A DNA stretch of 41,250 nt from Chryseobacterium kimseyorum. GTDB lineage: Bacteria > Bacteroidota > Bacteroidia > Flavobacteriales > Weeksellaceae. The position numbers were made by a program, and so were the translations under genes. The stretch covers positions 42,900 through 84,149 of the forward strand of contig NZ_JAPDHW010000015.1 of the NCBI RefSeq assembly GCF_025971945.1. The letters run 5' to 3'. The notes below the pieces were generated by a model. That model saw nothing but the letters and a program-made list of their open reading frames with translations. It was not told the DNA's origin and made no database searches. Position 1 is the stretch's first letter. Each line of letters opens with the position of its first letter. Shown here in pieces: positions 23,731 through 32,322 of this stretch.

Positions 23731-25044
23731 TTATCTTAAATCTAAAAATGTAATTGGCTTTCGGCTGTTAGGATTAAAAACCGTTTTAGACAAGACATCA
23801 AAATCAACTATTTCAATTTTTGGGCTTACTCTTAATTTTGCTCTGAAATGATCACGAACTTCGCCTTCAAAACTTTCGTCTTCTCTTTCTGTGCTGAGTT
23901 TAATTATAATTTCATCTAAACCAATTTCATTCGACTGAATTACAATCTGGTAACACAAAATTCCGTCAAAATCATTCAGAATATCATTCATTGCAGGCGG
24001 ATACAACGTTGTACCTTTATATTTAATCATCTGCTGTTTTCTGCCAACAACCGGACCGAGTCTCATCGTATTTCTGCCACATTCACAAGGTTCATAATGC
24101 GCTTTAACTAAATCTCCCGTTTTAAATCTTAACAGAGGCAAAGCTTCGACGCCTAAAGTAGTAATCGTCAGTTCGCCGCTTTCACCCTCTTTCACAGGAT
24201 TTTCTTCTTCATCAAGAATTTCTGTTATAATCAATTCAGGATGCTGATGTCCACCGATCTGAAATTCACATTCTGTAAATGCGGTGCTCATTTCTGTAGA
24301 TGCATAAGTGGAAAATAATTTAATATCCCACTTTTCCTTAATCTTCTGCGAAAGAATATTATCTGAAAAATCCTGATTTTTAATACTTTCACCAATGCAG
24401 ACCGCGCCGATAACGCTTGAATTTTTATAATCAATTCCGTTTTTCTCAGCGTAGTCGATCATTTTTAAAAGAAAAGAAGGAACTGTAATTAAATATTTTG
24501 GCTTATATCTGAAAATTGAATCCCATTGCAGTTCCGGAATTCCGGGTCCCATTCTGATGACACTTGCTCCCATTTTTCTTAAACCTAATAGATAGGCGAG
24601 CCCAGCGATGAATCTTTTGTCAATGGTCGTAATCATCTGTACAACATCACCTTTCTGAATTCCTGCACAGGCAAGAGATATCGCTTCGTTGTAAGCAATT
24701 CTTTCCATATCATTTTCAGAAAGACCGAAAGTTACCGGATCGCCCAAAGTTCCGGAAGTTGTGCTGTAATCAACGATTTGAGTTTGGGAAACACAGAAAA
24801 AATCATCATTGTTCTGCTGAATATCATTCTTCGATGTTGTCGGAATTTTCTGTAAGTCTTCTAAAGTATGGACATCAGAAATCTGAATATTATTTTCTCT
24901 GAATAATTTCTGATAAAATGGTGAATGCGCTTCTAAATATCTCAGAAGTTCATGAAGTTTTTCTTCCTGAAACTTTTTGATGTCCTGAATGCCTGATTTC
25001 TCGATGAGAGGGAAGAGTTCCAATAGTTTAAATTTAGATGACAA
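23731..25044 (-). CDS. AMP-forming aryl acid ligase (PaaK-like)
   Basis: This 437-residue protein of the phenylacetate-CoA-ligase branch of the ANL superfamily has the phosphate loop as DYSTTSGTLGDPVTF, the adenylate motif STYASTEMSTAF, a Gly-Glu-Leu strand ESGELTITTLG, and LPLLRFKTGDL with the ribose-binding Asp. A CEPCG-type pair, seen as YEPCECGRN, could bind zinc as in some PaaK relatives. It should activate a carboxylic acid with ATP and pass it to CoA or ACP. Beside a tyrosine ammonia-lyase, p-coumarate is the natural candidate, loaded as the polyene starter. It is separated from the main arm by two genes, but such ligases are regular members of flexirubin clusters. Confidence 0.85.
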   Translation of the reverse strand: MSSKFKLLELFPLIEKSGIQDIKKFQEEKLHELLRYLEAHSPFYQKLFRENNIQISDVHTLEDLQKIPTTSKNDIQQNNDDFFCVSQTQIVDYSTTSGTLGDPVTFGLSENDMERIAYNEAISLACAGIQKGDVVQMITTIDKRFIAGLAYLLGLRKMGASVIRMGPGIPELQWDSIFRYKPKYLITVPSFLLKMIDYAEKNGIDYKNSSVIGAVCIGESIKNQDFSDNILSQKIKEKWDIKLFSTYASTEMSTAFTECEFQIGGHQHPELIITEILDEEENPVKEGESGELTITTLGVEALPLLRFKTGDLVKAHYEPCECGRNTMRLGPVVGRKQQMIKYKGTTLYPPAMNDILNDFDGILCYQIVIQSNEIGLDEIIIKLSTEREDESFEGEVRDHFRAKLRVSPKIEIVDFDVLSKTVFNPNSRKPITFLDLR

Positions 25045-25181
25045 ATTTATTTAATTTAAAATTAAAAGTTGGATGGAAGTTTGTTCCCACAGATTGCACA
25101 GATTTTCACAGATTTTAGATTCAGAAATTTAATCTCAAAAATCTCCGTAATCCGCAAAATCTTCGAGAGTAAAAATAAGTT

Positions 25182-25233
25182 TTGGCTAAAGCCAATACGA
25201 TTCGACGATATTAAAAGCGGGCTAAAGCCCGCT
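25182..25233. repeat. Pair of GGCTAAAGCC-type hairpins
   Basis: TTGGCT AA AGCCAA (25182-25195) and AGCGGGCT AA AGCCCGCT (25216-25233) are perfect stems with the same GGCTAAAGCC core, 34 bp apart. This is a familiar dispersed intergenic repeat pair in Chryseobacterium and relatives. Confidence 0.75.
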
Positions 25234-25386
25234 CCTATTGATATGCTAACAAGATGTTTAAATCATTACGTGCGAAAATTCACATTTAACCATTCACAAT
25301 TCACTGCTTTCACCCTCACAATTTTCGCAAACTTTTCAATAAACCCAATCAAAATAAAACATATATTATAAACCGACAAAAATCAC

Positions 25387-25394
25387 TAAATTTG
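25387..25394 (+). promoter_or_regulatory. Possible -7 box for ileS
   Basis: TAAATTTG fits TAnnTTTG exactly and lies 35 bp before ATG 25430. No TTG was found at the right distance upstream, so this is a partial match only. Confidence 0.35.
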
Positions 25395-25429
25395 CCAACT
25401 TGATTAATCAACGAAATTGAGAAATTACA

Positions 25430-28400
25430 ATGAGCCAATTTAAAGAATATAAAAACCTCAACCTGATAGACGTAGCCGAGAATGTTGCGGAATTCTGGAA
25501 AGCCAATAAAACCTTTGAAAAAAGTGTTGAAACCCGTGAAGGAAATCCTGAATTTGTGTTTTACGAAGGTCCGCCTTCCGCAAACGGAATGCCCGGAATT
25601 CACCACGTTATGGCAAGAGCGTTGAAAGATATTTTCTGTCGTTACCAGACTCAGAACGGGAAACAGGTTTTCCGTAAAGCGGGTTGGGACACGCACGGAC
25701 TTCCCGTAGAATTAGGAGTTGAAAAAGAACTCGGAATTACGAAAGAAGATATTGGCAAAAAAATTTCGATTGAAGATTACAACCAGGCATGTCGTGAAGC
25801 AGTAATGCGTTACACGGATGTCTGGAATCACCTGACCGAAAAAATCGGTTATTGGGTAGATTTGGAAGATCCGTACATCACGTACAAATCAAAATACATG
25901 GAAACCGTTTGGTGGTTGTTAAAGCAATTGTACAGCAAAGATTTGTTGTATAAAGGTTACACGATCCAGCCTTACTCTCCGAAAGCGGGAACTGGACTTT
26001 CTTCTCACGAAGTAAACCAGCCGGGAGCTTACCGTGACGTTACCGATACGACGATTGTTGCGCAATTCAAGACACTTCCGGAAACATTGCCTTCATTTTT
26101 ACAGGGATTTGGAGATGTACATTTCTTAGCCTGGACGACAACGCCTTGGACTTTGCCTTCGAACACTGCTTTGACGGTAGGACCGAAAATCGATTATGTT
26201 TTAGTAAAAACATTTAACCAATATACTTTTGAGCCGATCAATATTGTTTTGGCTAAAGCTCTAACTGGAAAACAGTTCGGTAAAAAATTCGTTGAGGGAA
26301 CTGACGAAGATATCGCCAATTATACTTCATCAAGCAAAACCATTCCTTTCCAGATTCTTGGAGAATTCAAAGGTTTTGATTTGGTTGGAATTAAATATGA
26401 GCAGTTATTGCCATACACTTTACCTTACCAAAACCCTGAAAATGCTTTCAGAGTGATTTCGGGAGACTTTGTTACCACTGAAGATGGTACAGGAATCGTT
26501 CACACGGCGCCAACTTTTGGTGCTGATGATGCGAAAGTTGCCAAAGAAGCGACCCCTGAAGTTCCGCCGATGTTGGTTTTAAATGAATTCGGAAATCCGG
26601 TTCCATTAGTAGATTTACAAGGGAAATTTACTTCTCACATGGGAGATTTTGCAGGTAAATATGTAAAAAACGAATATTACGATGCCGGAACAGCACCAGA
26701 GAAGTCTGTTGATGTAGAAATCGCTATCCGTTTAAAAGAAGAAAACAAAGCTTTTAAAGTTGAAAAATATGTTCACAGTTATCCACACAGCTGGAGAACA
26801 GATGAGCCGCTTTTATATTATCCGTTAGATTCATGGTTTGTGAAAATGACGGCGGTTAAAGACCGTTTGGTAGATTTAAACAAAGAAATCAACTGGAAAC
26901 CAAAAGCTACCGGAGAAGGACGTTTTGGTAACTGGCTGGAAAACGTTAACGACTGGAACCTTTCCCGTTCAAGATATTGGGGAATTCCGTTGCCAATCTG
27001 GAGAACTGATCCTTCCACAGGCTCAGCACAGGAAGAAATTATTATTGGTTCTGTTGAAGAGTTGTACAATGAGATTGAAAAATCTATCGCAGCTGGATTC
27101 ATGACAGAAAATCCGTTCAAAGGATTTGAAATAGGAAATATGTCTGAAGAAAACTATTCTTTGGTTGATCTTCACAAAAATATCGTTGACAAGATTGTTT
27201 TGGTTTCAGAATCAGGAAAAGCAATGAACCGTGAAAGCGACCTGATCGACGTTTGGTTTGACTCAGGTTCTATGCCTTACGCTCAGTTGCATTATCCGTT
27301 TGAGAATAAAGAATTAATTGACAACAATAAAGCATTCCCTGCAGATTTCATTGCAGAAGGCGTTGATCAGACCCGAGGATGGTTCTACACACTTCATGCA
27401 ATCGGAACAGCAGTTTTTGACTCGGTTGCTTATAAAAATGTAATGAGTAACGGACTTGTTTTGGATAAAAACGGTCTGAAAATGTCAAAATCTAAAGGAA
27501 ATGCGGTTGATCCGTTTGAGACTTTAGCAGTTTACGGACCGGATGCTACACGTTGGTACATGGTTTCGAATGCCAACCCTTGGGAAAACCTGAAATTTGA
27601 TATCGAAGGAATTGATGAAGTGAGAAGAAAATTCTTCGGAACGCTTTATAATACCTATTCATTCTTCACTTTATATGCAAATGTTGACGGATTTAAATAT
27701 TCTGAAAAAGATGTTGAAAACCGTCCGGAAATCGACCGTTGGATTTTATCTGAATTGAATCTTTTAATTAAAGAAGTTAAAGCATTCTACGAAGATTACG
27801 AGCCGACAAGAGTGGCAAGATCAATCAGCAATTTTGTGAATGATAACTTAAGTAACTGGTACGTAAGACTGTGCAGAAGACGTTTCTGGAAAGGAGATTA
27901 TTCTGATGATAAAATTTCTGCATACCAGACTTTATATACCTGTCTTGAGACTATTGCGAAATTATCGGCGCCAATCGCTCCGTTCTTTATGGATCAGCTG
28001 TATCAGGATTTGAACGCAGCTACCGGAAAGGAAACTTTCGAATCTGTTCACCTGACAGATTTCCCTGTTGCTGATGAAAGTTTAATCGATCAGGATTTGG
28101 TTGAAAAAACGCATTTAGCTCAGAATATTACGAGTATGGTTTTCTCTCTGAGAAAGAAGGAAAACATAAAAGTACGTCAGCCTTTACAGAAAGTTTTGAT
28201 TCCTGTTTTGGATAAGAAAACTGAGGAGCAGATTTTAGCGGTTTCAGAATTAATTAAGCAGGAAGTTAATGTTAAAGAATTACAGTTAATAAATGCCGAA
28301 GAAGCATCTCATTTAATTGTAAAACAGATCAAGCCGAACTTCAAAACTTTGGGTTCAAGACTTGGAAAAGACATGAAAATGGTTGGGAATGAGATTTCTA

Positions 28401-28828
28401 ATTTCACACCAGAGCAAATTTCGTCTTTAGAAAAAGAAGGAAGAGTAGAAATCCAGGGATATGAGATTACAACTGCTGATGTAGAAATTTCAACGAAAGA
28501 TATCCCAGGATGGACGGTAACTTCTGATGGAAAAACAACTGTGGCATTAGATTTGACACTAACTGAAGAATTAAAATCTGAAGGTATCGCAAGAGAGTTT
28601 ATCAACAGGATCCAAAATCTTAGAAAAGAGAAAGATTTTGAATTAACAGACAGAATAAGCATTATTTTGGAAGAAAACACACCGTTTTTGGAACAAATCA
28701 AGCAAAATGAGGAATATATTTCATCTGAGGTCTTGTCAAATAAAATAGAAATTGTATCTTCACTTTCAAATTTTAATGAAATCGACATCGATGACCTTAA
28801 TTTTAAAGTAAATGTTGAAAAAAATTAA
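25430..28828 (+). CDS. ileS: Isoleucyl-tRNA synthetase
   Basis: This 1132-residue class I synthetase charges tRNA-Ile in the cytoplasm. The HIGH-type motif is in PPSANGMPGIHH (residues about 48-59) and KMSKSKGN follows LDKNGL in the second half of the catalytic core. The editing domain is seen between them with TTTPWTLPSNTAL and GTGIVHTAPTFGADD. The length and the anticodon-binding region fit the eukaryote-like long IleS found in Bacteroidetes. A short stretch WRTDPSTGSAQEEI, encoded around 27001-27040, looks like an in-frame insertion. The gene is followed 59 bp later by a DksA-like gene. Confidence 0.97.
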   Translation: MSQFKEYKNLNLIDVAENVAEFWKANKTFEKSVETREGNPEFVFYEGPPSANGMPGIHHVMARALKDIFCRYQTQNGKQVFRKAGWDTHGLPVELGVEKELGITKEDIGKKISIEDYNQACREAVMRYTDVWNHLTEKIGYWVDLEDPYITYKSKYMETVWWLLKQLYSKDLLYKGYTIQPYSPKAGTGLSSHEVNQPGAYRDVTDTTIVAQFKTLPETLPSFLQGFGDVHFLAWTTTPWTLPSNTALTVGPKIDYVLVKTFNQYTFEPINIVLAKALTGKQFGKKFVEGTDEDIANYTSSSKTIPFQILGEFKGFDLVGIKYEQLLPYTLPYQNPENAFRVISGDFVTTEDGTGIVHTAPTFGADDAKVAKEATPEVPPMLVLNEFGNPVPLVDLQGKFTSHMGDFAGKYVKNEYYDAGTAPEKSVDVEIAIRLKEENKAFKVEKYVHSYPHSWRTDEPLLYYPLDSWFVKMTAVKDRLVDLNKEINWKPKATGEGRFGNWLENVNDWNLSRSRYWGIPLPIWRTDPSTGSAQEEIIIGSVEELYNEIEKSIAAGFMTENPFKGFEIGNMSEENYSLVDLHKNIVDKIVLVSESGKAMNRESDLIDVWFDSGSMPYAQLHYPFENKELIDNNKAFPADFIAEGVDQTRGWFYTLHAIGTAVFDSVAYKNVMSNGLVLDKNGLKMSKSKGNAVDPFETLAVYGPDATRWYMVSNANPWENLKFDIEGIDEVRRKFFGTLYNTYSFFTLYANVDGFKYSEKDVENRPEIDRWILSELNLLIKEVKAFYEDYEPTRVARSISNFVNDNLSNWYVRLCRRRFWKGDYSDDKISAYQTLYTCLETIAKLSAPIAPFFMDQLYQDLNAATGKETFESVHLTDFPVADESLIDQDLVEKTHLAQNITSMVFSLRKKENIKVRQPLQKVLIPVLDKKTEEQILAVSELIKQEVNVKELQLINAEEASHLIVKQIKPNFKTLGSRLGKDMKMVGNEISNFTPEQISSLEKEGRVEIQGYEITTADVEISTKDIPGWTVTSDGKTTVALDLTLTEELKSEGIAREFINRIQNLRKEKDFELTDRISIILEENTPFLEQIKQNEEYISSEVLSNKIEIVSSLSNFNEIDIDDLNFKVNVEKN

Positions 28829-28838
28829 TATTTAGTTA

Positions 28839-28869
28839 TTGTTTTTTCAAAATCCATTTCATAAATTTA
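28839..28869 (+). promoter_or_regulatory. Possible promoter of the DksA-like gene
   Basis: TTG (28839-28841), a 20-base spacer and TAAATTTA (28862-28869) match TTG/TAnnTTTG except for the last base. ATG 28888 follows after 18 bp. Confidence 0.4.
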
Positions 28870-28887
28870 TTAAAAAAGAAAAAGACA

Positions 28888-29268
28888 ATGCAAGACGAAA
28901 GAGTAAGATACAACGACTCTGATTTACAAGAGTTTAAAAAAATAATCAGAGAAAAAATAGATAAAGCAGAGAAAGATCTGCAACTGATCAGAGAAAGTTT
29001 TATCAACGATCAAAACAACGGAACTGATGATACGTCGCCTACTTTTAAAGCTTTTGAGGAAGGGGCAGAAACGTTGAGCAAAGAGCAAAACTCTATTTTG
29101 GCAGGAAGACAGGAGAAGTTTGTAAGAGATCTGAAAAATGCTTTGATCAGAATTGAAAACAAAACATACGGTGTGTGTAGAGTAACCGGAAAACTAATTC
29201 CTAAGGAAAGACTTTTGGCAGTTCCACACGCGACTTTAAGCATTGAAGCTAAAAATATGCAGAGATAA
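28888..29268 (+). CDS. DksA/TraR-family protein with degenerate zinc finger
   Basis: This 126-residue protein has an N-terminal coiled-coil hairpin region (about 10-95, with LQEFKKIIREKIDKAEKDL and LSKEQNSILAGRQEKFV) and a C-terminal DksA-type finger: ENKTYGVCRVTGKLIPKERL followed by AVPHATLSIEAK. Of the four zinc-binding Cys in classical DksA only the first (GVC) remains; the others are Thr, Ser and Ala. Such Cys-poor members are normal in Flavobacteriia and may keep the fold without zinc. DksA proteins enter the secondary channel of RNA polymerase and act with ppGpp. The gene ends before a clear terminator. Confidence 0.87.
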   Translation: MQDERVRYNDSDLQEFKKIIREKIDKAEKDLQLIRESFINDQNNGTDDTSPTFKAFEEGAETLSKEQNSILAGRQEKFVRDLKNALIRIENKTYGVCRVTGKLIPKERLLAVPHATLSIEAKNMQR

Positions 29269-29302
29269 TTATTTTTATCTTATTTTTGTAAATAATTAAT
29301 TG

Positions 29303-29345
29303 GGTTTATATGATGTTTTTATAACATTGTATAAACCTAATTTTT
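29303..29345 (+). terminator. Rho-independent terminator after the DksA-like gene
   Basis: GGTTTATA (29303-29310) pairs with TATAAACC (29330-29337), with an inner stem ATGTT/AACAT. TAATTTTTAATT follows. The stem is AT-rich but the layout is typical of this group. Confidence 0.7.
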
Positions 29346-29355
29346 AATTATATCT

Positions 29356-29601
29356 ATGAGTGAATATTTGATTTTAGGAATTATCCTTGTGGCAGTTTTA
29401 TGGTATTTTAACCGAGACAGAATCAAAAACAGATTTTATCCCGACAAACCTAAAAATCTGACCATCGATCAACAGTTCAATTCAGACAAGCGAGAAAGGG
29501 AAAAAGAGATCGACAGACTTCTCAGTAAAATGGGTAAGAACGGAATCAATGACCTGTCTGCCAAAGACAGAAAAAGATTAGACGAACTTTCAAAGCATTA
29601 A
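29356..29601 (+). CDS. Small single-span membrane protein, DUF6576-like
   Basis: This 81-residue protein has one N-terminal membrane helix (LILGIILVAVLWYF) and then a charged tail. The tail DRLLSKMGKNGINDLSAKDRKRLDELS resembles the short helical module often found at the C-terminus of Bacteroidetes rhomboid proteases (DUF6576). The function is unknown. It stands between the DksA terminator and the lspA gene pair. Confidence 0.75.
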   Translation: MSEYLILGIILVAVLWYFNRDRIKNRFYPDKPKNLTIDQQFNSDKREREKEIDRLLSKMGKNGINDLSAKDRKRLDELSKH

Positions 29602-29659
29602 CAGTAACAAAAAACGTTGATAAGCACCAGGCTCAAACATCGTTTCAAATAAAATTAAA

Positions 29660-29857
29660 ATGGAAGCATTAATTGTACACCCAAAAAACCAAATGGAGCT
29701 GAATGCGCTGAAAAGCGTAATGAAAGAAATGGGAATCCGCTACGAAAAATTTCACACAAGAGGGGCAAAAACTCAGACATTCGAACCCCGCACTCCTGCG
29801 GTGAAAAAAGATAAGCCTGCAAGAAACTTTAAAGACAAACCAAAGCCGAATTTGTAA
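29660..29857 (+). CDS. DUF2683-like small protein
   Basis: This is a 65-residue protein. The start MEALIVHPKNQMELNALKSVMKEMGIRYEKF (two adjoining parts) is typical of DUF2683, a small beta-alpha fold seen in Bacteroidetes, often next to toxin-like partners; no partner toxin is seen here. The tail is very basic (KKDKPARNFKDKPKPNL), which might bind nucleic acid. Its stop overlaps the lspA start by one base (TAATG), so the two are translated together. Confidence 0.72.
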   Translation: MEALIVHPKNQMELNALKSVMKEMGIRYEKFHTRGAKTQTFEPRTPAVKKDKPARNFKDKPKPNL

Positions 29858-30495
29858 TGAAGAAGATTGCACTTATCACTTTCCTTATTTTATTGATCGA
29901 TCAGGCATCGAAAATTTATATTAAAACCAATTTCAGCCTTAATGACAGTGTTTCTGTTTTCCCTGGTTTTAAATTAACTTTTGTTGAGAACCCCGGAATG
30001 GCTTATGGTTTTCATTTTGGTGGAATGCTTGGCAAATATTTTCTGGTAATCGTCCGTATTTTCTTAATTGGCGGGATGGTTTATCTGTTTAAAAAATGGT
30101 TGGCAAGAGGTGAATCTAATTATCTGATTATTCCAATGGCCATTATTTTCGCCGGAGCTATCGGAAATCTATTAGACGGAATGTTCTACGGATTAATCTT
30201 CGACAGCGGAATGGTGTATGACGAAAGCGTCAATCAGTGGATTGGTTATGGCGGAGTGTCTAAACTTGTTCCTTTCGGTGAAGGTTATTCAACATTTATG
30301 AAAGGCTGCGTGGTTGATATGCTTCATTTTCCTTTAGTTGACTGGACGGTTCCTGACAGCTGGCCTTTAATCGGCGGAAAACACTTTGAATTCTTCAAAT
30401 ATATTTTCAATGTTGCTGATTCTGCGATTACCGTAGGTGCTGCATTATTATTAATATTTAGAAAGAAAGCTTTCCCGAATGGATTAGAATTTTAA
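29857..30495 (+). CDS. lspA: Lipoprotein signal peptidase (signal peptidase II)
   Basis: This is a 212-residue inner-membrane aspartyl protease that cuts prolipoprotein signal peptides. Family motifs are LIDQASKIYIKTNF, FVENPGMAYGF, GAIGNLLDGMFYG and FNVADSAITVG; the last two carry the catalytic Asp pair. It is longer than E. coli LspA (164) because of an insert after GMFYGLIFDSG, usual in Bacteroidetes. Many lipoproteins in this window (for example 197-964, 34007-35179) would need it. It follows the DUF2683-like gene with a one-base overlap. Confidence 0.96.
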   Translation: MKKIALITFLILLIDQASKIYIKTNFSLNDSVSVFPGFKLTFVENPGMAYGFHFGGMLGKYFLVIVRIFLIGGMVYLFKKWLARGESNYLIIPMAIIFAGAIGNLLDGMFYGLIFDSGMVYDESVNQWIGYGGVSKLVPFGEGYSTFMKGCVVDMLHFPLVDWTVPDSWPLIGGKHFEFFKYIFNVADSAITVGAALLLIFRKKAFPNGLEF

Positions 30496-30585
30496 AATAT
30501 TTTATATGTAGATCCATATTGTCTTTTAAAGGGCATATTTAATCCCATAATCTTTATCGGTTTTTGTGTTGCCAACTCACGGGGA

Positions 30586-30629
30586 TTTCATACTTTTATC
30601 AAACCTACAACGGTTTAAAATGTATGAAA
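30586..30629 (+). promoter_or_regulatory. Inverted repeat covering the start codon of the SanA-like gene
   Basis: TTTCATAC (30586-30593) pairs with GTATGAAA (30622-30629), and AAACC (30601-30605) with GGTTT (30612-30616). The right outer arm contains ATG 30624-30626. In mRNA this could hide the start codon; it may equally be a small repeat that ended up there. Confidence 0.45.
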
Positions 30630-31268
30630 AAATTAATAAAAAATACAATCAAAATCTTCCTGCTGCTTTTCGTGGCAGGAATTATTTTTGTTATTTGGTC
30701 AAACTTTACGATTAAGGATCAGACGAAAAATTTCGTTACTTCAGATATTTCCAGGCTTCCCACCGAAAAAACCGGACTTCTGCTGGGCACGAGTAAAACT
30801 TTATCCAACGGAAATCCCAATGCCTACTTTTTTAACAGAATAAAAGCTGCTGCAGACTTATATAAATCCGGAAAGGTTCAAAATATTATTGTAAGCGGAG
30901 ACAATTCTCAAAAGGATTATAATGAACCTGAGGAAATGAAAAACGAACTGATCAAAGCCGGAATTCCTGCAGAAAGAATCTTTGAGGATTTTGCAGGTTT
31001 CAGAACTTTGGATTCGGTTTTACGGGCGAAAGAAATTTTCGGACAAAATTCCTACATTATTATTTCTCAAAAATTCCATAATGAGAGAGCTGTATATCTT
31101 GCGAGAAAAAATGGAATTAGAGCATTCGGCTACAATGCTGCAAATGTAAATAAATATGCAGGTTTTAAAACCAATGCACGAGAAAAACTGGCGCGGGCAA
31201 AGGTGTTTTGGGATTTTATATTTGAGGTGGAACCGAAATTTGGTGGGGAGAAGATTCTGATTCCTTAA
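30624..31268 (+). CDS. SanA/YdcF-like DUF218 membrane protein
   Basis: This is a 214-residue protein; ATG 30624 gives a normal N-terminal membrane anchor (KIFLLLFVAGIIFVIW), whereas the upstream start at 30564 adds an unrelated extension. The rest is the DUF218 domain: GLLLGTSKTLSNGNPNAYF, IIVSGDNSQKDYNEPEEM, SYIIISQKFHNERAVYLA, and a conserved Asn-containing loop. E. coli SanA of this family affects envelope permeability to vancomycin at high temperature; the molecular activity is unclear. It lies 128 bp after lspA. Confidence 0.86.
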   Translation: MKKLIKNTIKIFLLLFVAGIIFVIWSNFTIKDQTKNFVTSDISRLPTEKTGLLLGTSKTLSNGNPNAYFFNRIKAAADLYKSGKVQNIIVSGDNSQKDYNEPEEMKNELIKAGIPAERIFEDFAGFRTLDSVLRAKEIFGQNSYIIISQKFHNERAVYLARKNGIRAFGYNAANVNKYAGFKTNAREKLARAKVFWDFIFEVEPKFGGEKILIP

Positions 31269-31275
31269 TATAGCC

Positions 31276-32274
31276 ATGAAAAGTTTTCAGCTGTTTATTG
31301 TACTATTCATTTTCATTTCCTGCAAAAAGGAAAACATTTACTATTATTCAGATAATAAGCAGATAAAAGATAGCACAGTAATTCGTTTCATTGATAATGA
31401 ATTGATAAAACTGAAAATCAATACACAGGAAAAGAATTTGAAAATTTACACCACTTTAGATTAAACTTCATACAAAACCAATTTGGATTCTATACGAAAT
31501 AAAATTTTTGAAAATGCTTTAACTTACAATTTTAAACCTGAAGATAAAGAAGCTTTTGATGAATGGTTCCGGGAAAAAATCATTGTTGTAGATAACAAAA
31601 CAAGAAGAGTAGTAAATTTCTATAGTTCATTCAAAACCAAAAAAAATGATCGAAATGATATTTCAATTGGTGGCTTAAGAAAATTAATCAGAATAGGAAG
31701 TGCACTTAACGAAAGTCCAGATTCAGAAATCGCAGAGAATTATTTGTACCACCATTCCTATACATCAGGAAAAGAATTGGAAATAAGCAAAAAAGAAGTT
31801 CAATTCTTATCAAATTTCAATATAAATAATCTGAAAACAGAAGGGTATTTTAATAATTACATTTCCTTTTTAGATGCTCTCAAATTATTTCAAACTTATA
31901 ATGATGGTATATTAATAGATCCGTTCATCATTAAAAAGGTTTTAAATAAAGACGAAGTTGCTTATTCTCACATTAGTAGGTCGAAAGAAATTTTCAGTCA
32001 AAATGCTGTAGATAAAATTCAACAATGTCTACGAGATTATAAAGGAAATTCTTTTGCAGCTTTTACAAACCAAATTGAAAATACAGAAAATTTAATCTTT
32101 TTTGGAACAATTTCAGACACAAATCTAATTATTAATGACGGTAAATACACTTATTTAATCTATAATTTTTTTGCTATTATTACCGATCTTAAAAAAAAGA
32201 AATCAAAACAAATTCCTTATTTCTGGATGAAAAAAGAAGGAATCAATTATTATAACTCAGTAAGGAAAAAGTAA
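31276..32274 (+). pseudogene. Lipoprotein gene interrupted by an in-frame stop
   Basis: One continuous reading frame runs from ATG 31276 to 32274, broken only by TAA at 31462-31464. The first 62 codons encode a lipoprotein signal (FIFISCKKE, Cys16) and a short mature start. After the stop the frame continues as TSYKTNLDSIRNKIFENAL and on for about 260 residues, without a good new start (a TTG at 31483 is the nearest). The downstream part is charged and helical with some strands and has no recognised domain. The simplest reading is a nonsense mutation or sequencing error in a single lipoprotein gene of about 332 residues. Two separate genes are less likely since the second part would lack an export signal. 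Confidence 0.7.
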
Positions 32275-32322
32275 AATTAATATTATAATTTCCTCTGCAA
32301 AAACTTCCAATAACTTGAAATA

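Larger units (their letters stand above)
25045..25429. other. Intergenic region before ileS, with dispersed repeats
   Basis: This 385-bp stretch has no credible gene. From 25087 to 25170 it contains a loose inverted repeat of the CACAGATT ... AATCTCCGTAATCCGC kind often seen between Bacteroidetes genes. Two clear hairpins follow at 25182-25195 and 25216-25233. A promoter-like box for ileS is at 25387. Confidence 0.6.

Noticed and set aside
25069..25371. Plus-strand reading frame of 100 residues before ileS
   Set aside because: It covers CACAGATT repeats and GGCTAAAGCC hairpins and overlaps the ileS upstream region.
31483..32274. Separate gene starting at TTG 31483
   Set aside because: It has the same frame as the lipoprotein start at 31276 and no export signal; a single gene with a nonsense codon explains it better.
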